From contig CANMFP010000002.1 in NCBI GenBank assembly GCA_947497265.1, forward strand, positions 1-64,000: a stretch of 64,000 bases of DNA, read 5' to 3'. Shown in pieces: positions 34,212 to 48,387 of the stretch. Position 1 is the first letter of the stretch, and each line of letters starts with the position of its first letter. This stretch comes from an uncultured Isoptericola sp. Lineage in GTDB: Bacteria > Actinomycetota > Actinomycetes > Actinomycetales > Cellulomonadaceae. The position numbers and the translations under genes are program-made. The notes beneath the pieces were generated by a model. That model was given only the letters and a program-made list of their open reading frames with translations. It was not told the DNA's origin and ran no database searches.

Positions 34212-34250
34212 GACGGCGCCCGTATCTCGACCGGAGGTGCGGGCGCCGTC
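34212..34250 (+). terminator. Terminator before trpC
   Basis: An 11-bp perfect stem (34212-34222 with 34240-34250) closes a 17-base loop. It implies that trpC starts its own transcript. The rest of 34183-34418 holds TACCAT (34383-34388), a possible -10 for trpC. No Trp-rich leader peptide was found. Confidence 0.7.
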
Positions 34251-34418
34251 GTGTCCGAGCCTGCGGCGCCGACGTCACGGAGCCATAACGATGTGGGTGG
34301 GGCCGCGGGGTGAACCGCGTGGGCGTGGTGGCGTGCCCGTCTCGTACCTCGGGCGGTGGTCGGCCTGCGGGTGTGGCGGGCCTACCATGGCAGCAACACG
34401 ACCGAGGGAGGGGAGAGC

Positions 34419-35243
34419 ATGACTGTCCTGGAGGACATCGTCGCGGGTGCCCGCGAGGATCTTGCCGTGCGGCAGGCCCGTACCTCGCTCGACGAGCTCA
34501 AGGAACGCGCCGCCAAGGTGCCGGGTGCCCTCGAGTGCTGCAGCCGGCTGCTGTCCGAGGACAAGGTCGCCGTCATCGCCGAGGTGAAGCGTTCGAGCCC
34601 GAGCAAGGGTGCTCTCGCCGAGATCTCCGACCCGGCCGCGCTGGCGGTCGAGTACGCGGCGGGCGGCGCCAGCGTCATCTCGGTGCTGACCGAGCAGCGG
34701 CGCTTCGGCGGCAGCCTCGCCGACCTCGACGCGGTGCGGGCACGGGTCGACGTGCCGGTGCTGCGCAAGGACTTCGTGGTGACTCCGTACCAGGTGTGGG
34801 AGGCGCGGGCGCACGGCGCCGACGTCGTCCTGCTCATCGTCGCAGCGCTCGAGCAGACGGTCCTGACGTCGCTCGTGGAGCGCGTGCACTCGCTCGGCAT
34901 GACGGCGCTCGTCGAGGCGCACACCGAGGACGAGGTGCGGCGTGCGCTGGACGCCGGCGCCCGCGTCGTGGGCGTCAACGCCCGGGACCTCAAGACGCTC
35001 GAGGTCGACCGGGACACGTTCGCGCGGCTGGCCCCGCTGATCCCCGACGACGTGGTCCGCATCGCGGAGTCCGGCGTGCGGGGTCCGCACGACGTCATGG
35101 ACTATGCCCGTGCAGGAGCGCACGCCGTGCTCGTCGGCGAGGCCCTCGTCACCGACGGTGAGCCGCGCCGCTCGGTCGCCGACCTCGTGGCGGCGGGGCA
35201 GCACCCTGCGCTCTGGTCGGTACGGCCCGCAGCACAGCCTTGA
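34419..35243 (+). CDS. trpC: Indole-3-glycerol phosphate synthase
   Basis: This 274-residue TIM barrel closes the indole ring in tryptophan synthesis. [12 protein letters not shown] carries the catalytic Lys, [10 protein letters not shown] the second Lys, and GVNARDLKT plus IAESGVRG the phosphate and substrate sites. It is the single-function enzyme; in actinobacteria the TrpF step is served by PriA. ATG 34419 follows a GGAGGGGAGAG ribosome-binding site and is preferred to the upstream ATG at 34356. Confidence 0.95.
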   Translation: MTVLEDIVAGAREDLAVRQARTSLDELKERAAKVPGALECCSRLLSEDKVAVIAEVKRSSPSKGALAEISDPAALAVEYAAGGASVISVLTEQRRFGGSLADLDAVRARVDVPVLRKDFVVTPYQVWEARAHGADVVLLIVAALEQTVLTSLVERVHSLGMTALVEAHTEDEVRRALDAGARVVGVNARDLKTLEVDRDTFARLAPLIPDDVVRIAESGVRGPHDVMDYARAGAHAVLVGEALVTDGEPRRSVADLVAAGQHPALWSVRPAAQP

Positions 35244-35299
35244 GGCGTGGCCCGAGCCGCTGTACCGATCTGACACCCCGACGCCACGAAGGAGCGCCT

Positions 35300-36619
35300 G
35301 TGCCTGAGCAGCCCGAGCAGCCCGTGCGAGACGCGCTGACCGAGACACTGGCCCATCAGGTCACCGAGAAGCTCGCCGACGTCCAGGGCCCGTACTTCGG
35401 GCAGTTCGGCGGCAGGTACGTCCCCGAGGCGCTGATCGCCGCGCTCGACGAGCTGGAGACGGAGTTCCGCAAGGCTCAGGGGGACCCGGGGTTCGCCGCC
35501 GAGCTGTCCCAGCTGCACCGCGACTACACCGGGCGCCCGTCGCCGCTGACCGAGGTGCCGCGGTTCGCGGCGCACGTCGCCGGGCCGGACGCCGACGGGG
35601 AAGCACCTGTGCGGGTGTTCCTCAAGCGCGAGGACCTCAACCACACCGGCTCCCACAAGATCAACAACGTGCTCGGGCAGGCGCTGCTCGTCAAGCGCAT
35701 GGGCAAGTCGCGGGTCATCGCGGAGACGGGGGCCGGCCAGCACGGTGTCGCCACCGCGACGGCGGCCGCGCTCCTCGGCCTCGAGTGCGTCGTCTACATG
35801 GGCGAGGAGGACACGCGGCGCCAGGCGCTCAACGTCGCGCGCATGGAGCTCCTCGGTGCGACCGTCGTCCCCGTGACGATCGGGACGCGCACCCTGAAGG
35901 ACGCCATCAACGAGGCGCTGCGGGACTGGGTCACCAACGTGGACCACACCCACTACCTGCTCGGCACCGTGACGGGACCGCACCCGTTCCCGGAGATGGT
36001 CCGCGAGTTCCACCGGATCATCGGCGAGGAGGCGCGCGAGCAGGTCCTCGAGCGCGTCGGCCGCCTGCCCGACGTCGTCGCGGCGTGCGTGGGCGGCGGC
36101 TCGAACGCCCTCGGCCTGTTCAACGCGTTCCTGGACGACGACGGCGTGGCGCTCTACGGGTTCGAGGCCGGGGGAGAGGGCATCGAGTCCGGCCGCCATG
36201 CGGCGCGGTTCTCCGGTGGCGCCCCCGGAGTGCTGCACGGCGCGCGGTCCTACCTGCTCCAGGACGACGACGGGCAGACCCGCCCGAGCCACTCCATCTC
36301 GGCAGGGTTGGACTACCCGAGCGTCGGGCCCGCGCACTCGTGGCTGCACGACATCGGCCGCGCCACGTACGAGCCGGTGACGGACGCGGAGGCGATGGAG
36401 GCCTTCCAGCTCCTGTGCCGCACGGAGGGGATCATCCCGGCGATCGAGTCGGCGCACGCTCTGGCGGGCGCCCTGCGGGTCGGCCGTCGGCTCGCCGAGG
36501 CGGGCAGGTCGGACCAGGTACTGCTCGTCAACCTCTCGGGCCGGGGCGACAAGGACGTGGCCACCGCTGCCCGATGGTTCGGGCTGCTGGAAGACGACGC
36601 GGCGGAGGGCGACCAGTGA
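35300..36619 (+). CDS. trpB: Tryptophan synthase beta subunit
   Basis: This 439-residue PLP enzyme joins indole and serine. The PLP Lys is in [16 protein letters not shown], the phosphate loop is VGGGSNALG, and [11 protein letters not shown] contains the catalytic Glu. The N-terminus is about 30 residues longer than the E. coli enzyme, as is common in actinobacteria. The GTG start has GAAGGAG seven bases upstream. It overlaps trpA by GTGA. Confidence 0.96.
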   Translation: MPEQPEQPVRDALTETLAHQVTEKLADVQGPYFGQFGGRYVPEALIAALDELETEFRKAQGDPGFAAELSQLHRDYTGRPSPLTEVPRFAAHVAGPDADGEAPVRVFLKREDLNHTGSHKINNVLGQALLVKRMGKSRVIAETGAGQHGVATATAAALLGLECVVYMGEEDTRRQALNVARMELLGATVVPVTIGTRTLKDAINEALRDWVTNVDHTHYLLGTVTGPHPFPEMVREFHRIIGEEAREQVLERVGRLPDVVAACVGGGSNALGLFNAFLDDDGVALYGFEAGGEGIESGRHAARFSGGAPGVLHGARSYLLQDDDGQTRPSHSISAGLDYPSVGPAHSWLHDIGRATYEPVTDAEAMEAFQLLCRTEGIIPAIESAHALAGALRVGRRLAEAGRSDQVLLVNLSGRGDKDVATAARWFGLLEDDAAEGDQ

Positions 36620-37458
36620 GCATCGTGACGACATCGAGGACCGCAACGAGGCTGGACGAGCTCGCCGACGCGGGGCGCGGCGCCCTCGTCGGCTACCTTC
36701 CGGTCGGGTTCCCGGACGTCGCCCGTTCCGTCGAGGCGGTCACGACGATGGTCGACGCCGGGGTGGACGTCGTGGAGATCGGCGTGCCGTACACGGACCC
36801 GGTGATGGACGGGCCGGTCATCCAGCGGGCCGCCGAGGCTGCGCTGGCCGGCGGCGCCCGGCTGCGCGACGTGCTCACGGTCGTCGAGGCCGTCGCCGAG
36901 CACTCGGGCGGCAGCGTGCCGACGCTGGTGATGTCGTACTACAACCCCGTGCTGCGGTACGGGGTCGAGGCCTTCGCCCGGGACCTCGCCGCGGCGGGCG
37001 GTGCCGGGATGATCACCCCGGACCTCATCCCGGACGAGGCTGCGGAGTGGGTCGAGGCCGCCGACGCCCACGAGCTGGACAAGGTCTACCTGGTCGCACC
37101 GAGCTCGACGCCCGAGCGGCTGCGCCTGACGGCAGGGGCGTCCCGCGGCTTCGTCTACGCGGCCTCCACGATGGGTGTCACGGGCACACGGGAGTCCGTC
37201 GGGCAGCGTGCCGAGGAGCTGGTGGCCGCGACCCGGGCCGCCGGCGCCCGCCACGTGTGCGTGGGGCTCGGCGTCTCGACGGGCGACCAGTCGGCCGAGG
37301 TCGGCCGGTACGCCGACGGCGTCATCGTCGGCTCGGCCCTGGTCCGCACCCTGCTGACCGACGAGCCGTGGGCAGACCGTCTCGACGCCCTCGGCAAGGT
37401 GACCGGCGAGCTCGCGGCCGGAGTCGCGCGCGCCCGCACCACCGAAGGAGCCTCGTGA
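36616..37458 (+). CDS. trpA: Tryptophan synthase alpha subunit
   Basis: This 280-residue TIM barrel cleaves indole glycerol phosphate and passes indole to TrpB. The catalytic Glu and Asp are in [37 protein letters not shown] and the glycine-rich phosphate sites follow. The start is GTG 36616, overlapping the trpB stop. Its own stop overlaps lgt by GTGA, so trpB-trpA-lgt is a coupled chain. Confidence 0.95.
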   Translation: MSIVTTSRTATRLDELADAGRGALVGYLPVGFPDVARSVEAVTTMVDAGVDVVEIGVPYTDPVMDGPVIQRAAEAALAGGARLRDVLTVVEAVAEHSGGSVPTLVMSYYNPVLRYGVEAFARDLAAAGGAGMITPDLIPDEAAEWVEAADAHELDKVYLVAPSSTPERLRLTAGASRGFVYAASTMGVTGTRESVGQRAEELVAATRAAGARHVCVGLGVSTGDQSAEVGRYADGVIVGSALVRTLLTDEPWADRLDALGKVTGELAAGVARARTTEGAS

Positions 37459-38453
37459 CCGTCATCGGCCAGCTCGCGGCCTCGATCCCGAGCCCGGACC
37501 AGCACACGTGGCATCTCGGGCCCGTGCCGATCCGGGCGTACGCGCTGGCGATCCTCGCGGGCATCGTCGTCGCGGCCTGGCTGACCATGCGCCGGTGGAA
37601 GGCCCGCGGCGGCGACCCGGACGACGTCCTGGAGATCGCCTTCTGGGCCGTCCCGTTCGGGATCGTCGGCGGGCGGCTCTACCACGTGTTCTCCACGCCC
37701 GACCCGTACTGGGGAGAGAACGGCGACCCGGTCAGCGCGCTGTACATCTGGGAGGGCGGGCTCGGCATCTGGGGGGCCGTCGCGCTCGGCGCCGTCGGCG
37801 CCTGGATCGGCTGCCGGCGGCTGGGTGTGCGGCTGTCGACCTTCGCCGACGCCCTCGCGCCGGGCCTGCTGATCGCCCAGGCGATCGGACGCCTCGGCAA
37901 CTGGTTCAACCAGGAGCTCTTCGGCGCGCCGACGGAGCTGCCCTGGGGGCTCGAGATCGACGTGGCCTATCTGCCCGTCGATCCGGCCACTGGTCTGCAG
38001 TACGCCGAGGGAACTCTGTTCCATCCCACGTTCCTGTACGAGATGCTGTGGAACCTGGCGGCCGCCGCTCTTCTCATCTGGCTCGACCGCCGGTACAGGC
38101 TCGGTCATGGGAGGGTATTCTGGGCTTACGTCGCGATCTACACCCTGGGAAGGGTGTGGATCGAGATGCTCCGCATCGACACCGCCGAGGTGGTGCTCGG
38201 GATGCGGCTGAACGTCTGGACCTCGCTCGTCGTGGGCCTCGGTGCCCTCGTCGCGTTCGTCGTCGTCGGCCGGTTGCATCCCGGTCGCGAGGACGGTGTC
38301 TCGCTGCCGGGCTCCTCCGAGGGCCCGGCCGCACACGAGACCGACGGTGACCTCGGAGGCACGGCCGAGGCCGCTGCCGACGAGGACACCGACACGACCG
38401 ACACGGAAGCGTCGGCCGCCGGACCTGACCAGGGTCCGGCACCGCGCGCCTGA
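37455..38453 (+). CDS. lgt: Prolipoprotein diacylglyceryl transferase
   Basis: This 332-residue polytopic membrane enzyme adds diacylglycerol to the lipobox Cys of prolipoproteins, including those encoded in this window. The signatures are GGRLYHVF, the Lgt motif around AIGRLGNWFNQELFG, and HPTFLYEMLWN. The tail from residue 285 is acidic, disordered and longer than in most bacteria, as in other actinobacteria. It follows trpA with a GTGA overlap and has AAGGAG seven bases before its GTG. Confidence 0.93.
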   Translation: MTVIGQLAASIPSPDQHTWHLGPVPIRAYALAILAGIVVAAWLTMRRWKARGGDPDDVLEIAFWAVPFGIVGGRLYHVFSTPDPYWGENGDPVSALYIWEGGLGIWGAVALGAVGAWIGCRRLGVRLSTFADALAPGLLIAQAIGRLGNWFNQELFGAPTELPWGLEIDVAYLPVDPATGLQYAEGTLFHPTFLYEMLWNLAAAALLIWLDRRYRLGHGRVFWAYVAIYTLGRVWIEMLRIDTAEVVLGMRLNVWTSLVVGLGALVAFVVVGRLHPGREDGVSLPGSSEGPAAHETDGDLGGTAEAAADEDTDTTDTEASAAGPDQGPAPRA

Positions 38454-38575
38454 GGCAGCGCCGACCGGGTCACCCACCCGGGGAGCGTCGCCTGGCATGT
38501 CCGACGGGCCGACGACGTCCCGAACACCTTTGAAGCAGACGCGCCCGCGTGCGGGCGCACAGGAGGACGGTGTTG

Positions 38576-43136
<4,561 letters not shown>

Positions 43137-43144
<8 letters not shown>

Positions 43145-44615
43145 CCCGCGCGGATTCCTGAAGGTTCGAGAGCGTGAGCTCCCGCCGAACCGCCCTGTCG
43201 AGGTACGCCTGCGTGACTGGAAGGACGTGCACGAGCACCGGAAGGAAGGTGAGCCGCTCCTCGGTGGTCGGTTGTCCGAGCAGGCCGGCCGCTGCATGGA
43301 CTGCGGCATACCGTTCTGCCACCAGGGGTGCCCGCTCGGAAACCTGATCCCCGAGTGGAACGACCTCGTGCGGCAGGACCAGTGGGCGGACGCGATCGAG
43401 CGGCTGCACGCCACGAACAACTTCCCGGAGTTCACGGGGCGCGTGTGCCCCGCTCCGTGCGAGACGAGCTGTGTGCTGGGCATCAACCAGCCGGCCGTGA
43501 CCATCAAGAACATCGAGGTCTCGATCATCGACGAGGCCTTCGAGCGCGGGCTGGTGCACCCCCAGGTGCCTCAGCGGCTCACCGGTTCGACGGTCGCCGT
43601 CGTGGGCTCCGGCCCCGCCGGCCTGGCCGTCGCGCAGCAGCTGACCCGTGCCGGACACACCGTCGTCGTCTACGAGCGCGACGACGCGATCGGCGGCCTG
43701 CTCCGCTACGGCATCCCCGACTTCAAGCTCGAGAAGACGCACATCGACCGTCGGCTCGCCCAGATGGAGGCGGAGGGCACCCGGTTCCGCGCCGGTGTGG
43801 AGATCGGCAGGGACATCACGTGGGACGCCTTGCGTCGCCGCTTCGACGCGATCGTGGTGGCGACGGGCGCCACCGTGCCCCGCGAGCTGACGGTCCCGGG
43901 CAACGACCTGGCCGGGGTGCACCCGGCCATGGACCTCCTCACGCCGTCGAACAAGGCCGTGGCAGGCCGGCCCGTCGAGGACGCACCCGACGCGCAGGGC
44001 AAGCACGTCGTCGTCATCGGCGGCGGCGACACCGGTTCGGACTGCGTCGGCACGTCGCTGCGGCAGGGTGCGGCAAGCGTGACGACGCTCGCGATCGGCA
44101 AGAAGCCGTCGACCGAGCGCCCGCCGCACCAGCCGTGGCCCACCGACCCGATCGTCTTCGAGGTCTCGACCTCGTACGAGGAGGGCGGTGAGCGGACGTT
44201 CCTCGCCTCGACCGTGAAGTTCCTCGGCGACGAGGACGGTGCGGTCCGGGCGCTGAGGGTCGCGGAGACGGAGTACCTGGCCGACGGACGTCGCGTGCCG
44301 AAGCCCGGCACCGAGCGCGACATCCCGGCGGACCTGGTCCTCGTCGCGATGGGCTTCACCGGTCCGGAGACGGACCTGCTGGTCGAGCAGACCGGCATCG
44401 AGACCACGAGCCGCGGCCTGGTGCGCCGCGGTGACGACTACGCGACCACACTGCCGGGCGTCTTCGTGGCCGGCGACGCCGGCCGCGGACAGTCGCTCAT
44501 CGTGTGGGCGATCGCCGAGGGGCGGGCGGCCGCGGCCGCCGTGGACACGTTCCTCCAGGGGAGCACCGAGCTGCCGGCCCCGGTGGGCCCGCGCACCGTT
44601 GCCCTGAGAGAATGA
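43137..44615 (+). CDS. gltD: Glutamate synthase, small subunit
   Basis: This 492-residue subunit takes electrons from NADPH and passes them through FAD and 4Fe-4S clusters to GltB. Cys clusters are [17 protein letters not shown] and [12 protein letters not shown]. The FAD site is [16 protein letters not shown] and the NADPH site [14 protein letters not shown]. It starts at GTG 43137 inside the end of gltB, with GGAGG upstream, so the two subunits are translated in step. Confidence 0.96.
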
Positions 44616-44692
44616 GCACGAACCCGGGCGTCGTGTGGCGTCCGGGACGGCCCCGGTCGGTACCGGGGCAGTACGACGACGAGGCTGGAGAC

Positions 44693-46132
44693 ATGCGCAG
44701 AGCGAAGATCGTGTGCACCATCGGACCCGCGACAGCATCCCCGGAGAAGCTCCGGGAGCTGGTGGACGCGGGTATGGACGTGGCCCGGATCAACCGGAGC
44801 CACGGCGAGCAGTCGGAGCACGAGGCCGTCTATCACGGTGTGCGCGCGGCGGCGAAGGACGCGGGGCGCAACGTCGCCGTCCTGGTCGACCTGCAAGGCC
44901 CCAAGATCCGGCTGGGCCGGTTCGGTGGCGACGAGAAGCACTTCCTGAACGAGGGCGACACGCTCACCATCACGACCGAGGACGTCGTGGGCACCCGGGA
45001 GCTGGTCTCCACCACGCACAAGGGGCTCCCGCAGGACGCCCGGGTGGGCGACCCGATCCTCATCGACGACGGCAAGGTGCGCGTGCGCGTCACCGCGGTG
45101 GAGGGCCCTCGAGTGGTCACCACGGTCGAGGTGCCGGGTCCGGTGTCGAACAACAAGGGGCTCAACCTGCCCGGCGTCGCGGTCTCGGTCCCGGCCCTGA
45201 GCGAGAAGGACACCGACGACCTGCGGTGGGCGCTGCACATGGGTGCGGACATCATCGCGCTGTCGTTCGTGCGCAACGCCGCGGACTACGAGGACGTCCG
45301 CAAGATCATGGACGCCGAGGGACGCGTGGTCCCGGTGGTCGCGAAGATCGAGAAGCCGCAGGCGGTGGACAACCTCGAGGAGGTCATCGCGGCGTTCGAC
45401 GGCTTCATGGTGGCCCGCGGTGACCTGGCGGTCGAGATGCCGCTGGAGCAGGTACCGCTGGTCCAGAAGCGCATCGTGGAGCTGGCACGCCAGAACGCGA
45501 AGCCGGTCATCGTGGCGACGCAGGTGCTGGAGTCGATGACCACGAGCCCGCGCCCGACGCGTGCCGAGGCATCCGACTGCGCCAACGCCGTGCTGGACGG
45601 CGCCGACGCGGTCATGCTCTCGGGCGAGACGTCCGTGGGCGACTACCCGATCCTCACGGTGCAGACGATGGCCTCGATCATCGAGGCCACCGAGGAGATG
45701 GGGCGCGAGCGCATCGCCCCGCTCGGCTCCGCGCCGCACACCCGGGGCGGGATCATCACGCGCGCTGCCGCGGAGATCGGCAACTCGCTGGGGGTCAAGT
45801 ACCTGGTGACGTTCACGCAGTCCGGTGACTCGGCCAAGCGGATGTCGCGCCTGCGCTCGGGCATCCCGCTGCTGGCCTTCACCCCCGAGGAGTCGGTGCG
45901 CAACGTCCTGGCGCTGACCTGGGGCACGACCACGTACGCGGTGCCGGAGGTCGGTTCGGTGGACGCGATGGTCGGTCAGGTGGACCAGACGCTGCAGGCC
46001 AACGGTCTGGCCGAGGTGGGCGACCGCGTCGTCATCGTCTCGGGTGCACCGGTGGGCGTGCCGGGAACGACGAACTCGATCCTCGTGCACAAGGTGGGTA
46101 CCCACGGTGACGGTGGCGCCGTCGCCGAGTGA
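44693..46132 (+). CDS. pyk: Pyruvate kinase
   Basis: This 479-residue enzyme converts phosphoenolpyruvate and ADP to pyruvate and ATP. It opens RRAKIVCTIGPATASPEKL; the active site includes AKIEKPQAV and GFMVARGDLAVEMPLE, and MLSGETSVGDYP follows. The usual N-L-S-H-G reads N-R-S-H-G here. The C-terminal allosteric domain is present. The frame extends upstream, but ATG 44693 has GGAG five bases upstream and starts at the family N-terminus. Two hairpins follow the stop. Confidence 0.95.
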   Translation: MRRAKIVCTIGPATASPEKLRELVDAGMDVARINRSHGEQSEHEAVYHGVRAAAKDAGRNVAVLVDLQGPKIRLGRFGGDEKHFLNEGDTLTITTEDVVGTRELVSTTHKGLPQDARVGDPILIDDGKVRVRVTAVEGPRVVTTVEVPGPVSNNKGLNLPGVAVSVPALSEKDTDDLRWALHMGADIIALSFVRNAADYEDVRKIMDAEGRVVPVVAKIEKPQAVDNLEEVIAAFDGFMVARGDLAVEMPLEQVPLVQKRIVELARQNAKPVIVATQVLESMTTSPRPTRAEASDCANAVLDGADAVMLSGETSVGDYPILTVQTMASIIEATEEMGRERIAPLGSAPHTRGGIITRAAAEIGNSLGVKYLVTFTQSGDSAKRMSRLRSGIPLLAFTPEESVRNVLALTWGTTTYAVPEVGSVDAMVGQVDQTLQANGLAEVGDRVVIVSGAPVGVPGTTNSILVHKVGTHGDGGAVAE

Positions 46133-46150
46133 CCCCACGGCTGTGACCAA

Positions 46151-46172
46151 CGGCACCGGGAGACCGGTGCCG
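46151..46172 (+). terminator. First hairpin after pyk
   Basis: A perfect 9-bp stem (46151-46159 with 46164-46172) closes a GAGA tetraloop, 18 bp after the pyk stop. It stacks in front of a second, stronger hairpin. Confidence 0.6.
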
Positions 46173-46180
46173 TGAGGACG

Positions 46181-46218
46181 ACGAGAGCCCGGACCGCTCC
46201 TGCGGTCCGGGCTCTCGT
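46181..46218. terminator. Strong bidirectional terminator between pyk and the tRNA gene
   Basis: A perfect 16-bp stem (46181-46196 with 46203-46218) closes a CTCCTG loop. It lies between the convergent pyk and tRNA genes and can serve both. Confidence 0.85.
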
Positions 46219-46224
46219 GCTGCG

Positions 46225-46298
46225 TGCCCCGAGCGGGATTCGAACCCGCACTGGATCGGGTTTGAGCCGATTGCCTCTGCCGGTTGGGCTACCGGGGC
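46225..46298 (-). tRNA. tRNA with anticodon CAA (Leu by codon, but class I shape)
   Basis: This 74-nt gene on the minus strand folds as a standard cloverleaf. The acceptor stem is GCCCCGG with TCGGGGC, the D-stem GCC/GGC, the anticodon stem ATCGG/CCGAT around the loop CTCAAAC, and the T-arm GCGGG-TTCGAAT-CCCGC. The anticodon is CAA, which reads UUG (Leu). The variable region is only five bases (CCAGT), whereas bacterial tRNA-Leu normally has a long variable arm and 83-90 nt. CCA is not encoded. The tRNA call itself is firm; the amino acid is uncertain. Confidence 0.85.
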
Positions 46299-46426
46299 GC
46301 GGTCGGCAGCGGCCTTATCGAACCACACGGGCACGCCCGGTGCCCAACCGGCCGCGACCGGGTAGGGTGCGCACGGTCACACCGCGGTGGGTGTGGTGAA
46401 AGCACACGGCTGGTGCTCGCGGGGTC

Positions 46427-46432
46427 TACGAT
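46427..46432 (+). promoter_or_regulatory. -10 element for pdtaR
   Basis: TACGAT ends seven bases before GTG 46440; no ribosome-binding site is present. The in-frame ATG at 46431 overlaps the hexamer, so it would not be in the transcript. Confidence 0.5.
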
Positions 46433-46439
46433 GGTCCCT

Positions 46440-47096
46440 GTGACCGACGAGAAGCTGCCGCTCGACCTGCCCCCGCTGATCGACGCCGAGCCGGAGGCGT
46501 CGCCTCCCGAGCCCCCGGCGAAGCCTTCGCGGCGAGCCGTCGTCGCCGAGGACGAGGCGCTGATCCGCATGGACGTCGTCGAGACGCTGCGCGAGGCTGG
46601 CTTCGACGTCGTCGGTGAGGCCGGGGACGGCGAGACGGCTGTCAACCTGGCCACCGAGCTCAAGCCCGACGTCGTCGTCATGGACGTCAAGATGCCGGAG
46701 CTGGACGGAATCTCCGCGGCCGAGCGGATCGGCAAGGCGCACGCCGCCCCCGTCGTGCTGCTCACCGCGTTCTCCCAGACGGAGCTCGTCGAGCGCGCCC
46801 GCGACGCCGGCGCGATGGCCTACGTGGTCAAGCCGTTCACGCCGGCGGATCTGCTGCCCGCGGTGGAGATCGCGATCTCCCGCTACCAGCAGATCGGCGC
46901 GCTGGAGTCCGAGGTGGCGGACCTCCAGGAGCGTTTCGAGACCCGCAAGCGTGTGGACCGCGCCAAAGGCCTGCTCATGACGAAGATGGGCCTGAGCGAG
47001 CCGGAGTCGTTCCGCTGGATCCAGAAGACCTCCATGGACCGCCGCCTGACCATGCGCGAGGTCGCGGACGCGGTCATCGACCAGGTGGGCGCCTGA
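46440..47096 (+). CDS. pdtaR: Two-component response regulator with ANTAR domain
   Basis: This 218-residue regulator binds RNA and prevents termination. An N-terminal extension of about 30 residues is rich in Pro and Glu. The receiver domain has AEDEALIRMD, phospho-acceptor Asp82 (VVVMDVKMPE), the Thr in LLTAFS and the Lys in VVKPFTP. A coiled coil leads to the C-terminal ANTAR domain (VDRAKGLLMTKMGLSEPESFRWIQ). The mycobacterial homologue PdtaR is activated by the kinase PdtaS, which is not in this window. A strong terminator follows. Confidence 0.92.
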   Translation: MTDEKLPLDLPPLIDAEPEASPPEPPAKPSRRAVVAEDEALIRMDVVETLREAGFDVVGEAGDGETAVNLATELKPDVVVMDVKMPELDGISAAERIGKAHAAPVVLLTAFSQTELVERARDAGAMAYVVKPFTPADLLPAVEIAISRYQQIGALESEVADLQERFETRKRVDRAKGLLMTKMGLSEPESFRWIQKTSMDRRLTMREVADAVIDQVGA

Positions 47097-47107
47097 GACA
47101 CGTTGTG

Positions 47108-47144
47108 CGACTCCCTGGTGACGGCTATGGTCACCAGGGAGTCG
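47108..47144 (+). terminator. Terminator after pdtaR
   Basis: A perfect 15-bp stem (47108-47122 with 47130-47144) closes a 7-base loop and is followed by TGATCTTTTCG. It is the closest to a classic intrinsic terminator with a T-run in this window. Confidence 0.88.
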
Positions 47145-47204
47145 TGATCTTTTCGTGACCTTTGCGCAGCGAGGGGAACGTACGAAGTGTCGGAGGGAGT
47201 GTCG

Positions 47205-47909
47205 ATGCGTGCAGCGGTCGCAGTTCGGCCCGCGACGGAGGACGATCTGCTGGAGGTCGCCGAGCTGGCGGCGAGCGTCGCCCCGGACGGTACGACCACA
47301 GCCGCCGCCGACCCCGGCCGGCTGTGCGAGCACCTCAGCGTCCTCCTGGCCGCCGGGGGAGAGGTGCTGGTGGCGGTCGAGGACGACGCCGTCGTGGGGT
47401 TCCTCCTGGTCCGTGTGCTCGGCCCGCGCTTCTACGCGCTGACGCCGAGCCTGTACATCGACGCTATCCTCGTCGCCCCCCGGACCCGGCGGCACGGTGT
47501 CGGTCGGTCGCTGCTCGTCGCGGCCCTCGACCTGGCCGCCCGCGCCGGCGCCGAGAACATCTACTGCGCGCCCGCGCCCGGTGCCCGGGAGATGCACAGG
47601 TTCCTCGCCCGTCTCGGGTTCGCCCCGGCGGCCGGCCACCGTGTCGTCGCGGTGCCGGTCCTGGAGCGCCGCCTGGCCCAGGGAGCGTCGCCGGGCGCGA
47701 CCGTCGTGCGTCGCCGTGACGGCGGCCGCCGGCGCCGGGACGCGACGCGCGCGGCCATCGAGGACCTGGTGGCCAGGCGCCGACGCGCCCGCGAGGCGGG
47801 ACTTCCCACCGGTCCCGTGGACCTGCGCGCCTTCCAGGTCGAGCACGCCGCGGCCGAGGCCGCCCGCCAGGCCGGACCGGCCGCCGAGCAGGCGTCCCAC
47901 GTCTCCTGA
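47205..47909 (+). CDS. GNAT-family N-acetyltransferase
   Basis: This 234-residue protein has a GNAT domain in residues 1-155. Motif A, the acetyl-CoA pyrophosphate loop, reads VAPRTRRHGVGRSLL, and FLARLGFAPAAGHRVVAVP closes the fold. The C-terminal 75 residues are Arg- and Ala-rich and probably helical. The substrate is unknown. GTG 47187 is in frame, but ATG 47205 is preferred because GGAGGG lies eight bases upstream of it. Confidence 0.82.
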   Translation: MRAAVAVRPATEDDLLEVAELAASVAPDGTTTAAADPGRLCEHLSVLLAAGGEVLVAVEDDAVVGFLLVRVLGPRFYALTPSLYIDAILVAPRTRRHGVGRSLLVAALDLAARAGAENIYCAPAPGAREMHRFLARLGFAPAAGHRVVAVPVLERRLAQGASPGATVVRRRDGGRRRRDATRAAIEDLVARRRRAREAGLPTGPVDLRAFQVEHAAAEAARQAGPAAEQASHVS

Positions 47910-47945
47910 CGGGTCGCCCGCCGCGGCACGGCCGGACGCGCCGGT

Positions 47946-48368
47946 CTAGACCGTGCCGAGCAGCATGCAGGTGAGCCGCGCCGTCGCGACCCGCCGTCCG
48001 TCGTCGTCGGTGATGACGACCTCGTAGGAGGCGGTCGACCGTCCGAGGTGCGACGCCGTGGCGACACCGTGCACCTGACCGCCGCGCACGCCTCGATGGT
48101 GCGTGACGTTGAGCTCGAGGCCGACCGCCGCACGACCCGTGCCGGCATGGCTCTGCGCGGCCACCGAGCCGAGCGTCTCGGCGAGCGACGCTGTCGCACC
48201 GCCGTGCAGGAGCCCGGCCGGCTGGGTGTTCCCCGCCACCGGCATGGTGCCCCGCGCCGTCGCCGCGGTCACCTCGGTCAGGACGATGCCGGTGCGCTCG
48301 ATGAGGGTGCCGGCGGCCGCCCGCTGCCAGGCGGCGGCATCCTGCGGGAAGGCGTCTGTGTCAGTCAT
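47946..48368 (-). CDS. PaaI-type hotdog thioesterase
   Basis: This 140-residue protein has the single hotdog fold of PaaI/YdiI acyl-CoA thioesterases. AGLLHGGATASLAETLGSVAA is the active-site helix region with the family His-Gly-Gly, followed by GLELNVTHHRGVRGGQVHGVAT. It should hydrolyse acyl-CoA esters; in other bacteria relatives act in menaquinone or phenylacetate metabolism. It is divergent from polA, and the two starts are 19 bp apart, so their promoters overlap. Confidence 0.85.
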   Translation of the reverse strand: MTDTDAFPQDAAAWQRAAAGTLIERTGIVLTEVTAATARGTMPVAGNTQPAGLLHGGATASLAETLGSVAAQSHAGTGRAAVGLELNVTHHRGVRGGQVHGVATASHLGRSTASYEVVITDDDGRRVATARLTCMLLGTV

Positions 48369-48374
48369 GGAGGA

Positions 48375-48380
48375 TAGGTT
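48375..48380 (+). promoter_or_regulatory. -10 element for polA
   Basis: TAGGTT ends seven bases before GTG 48388, with no ribosome-binding site; a leaderless polA mRNA is implied. Confidence 0.5.
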
Positions 48381-48387
48381 GGCACCC

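Noticed and set aside
34183-34418. Possible trp attenuator leader before trpC
   Set aside because: Short frames here contain only scattered Trp codons (for example from ATG 34290) and no run of them. The only hairpin lies upstream of these frames and terminates the previous gene.
38541-38558. Hairpin before gltB as a riboswitch or terminator
   Set aside because: The stem is only 7 bp with a 4-base loop and stands alone next to the ribosome-binding site. No known aptamer consensus, including glutamine motifs, was recognised.
44438-46156. Large minus-strand frames opposite pyk
   Set aside because: They are antisense shadows with His/Arg/Asp-rich composition and no start signals or motifs.
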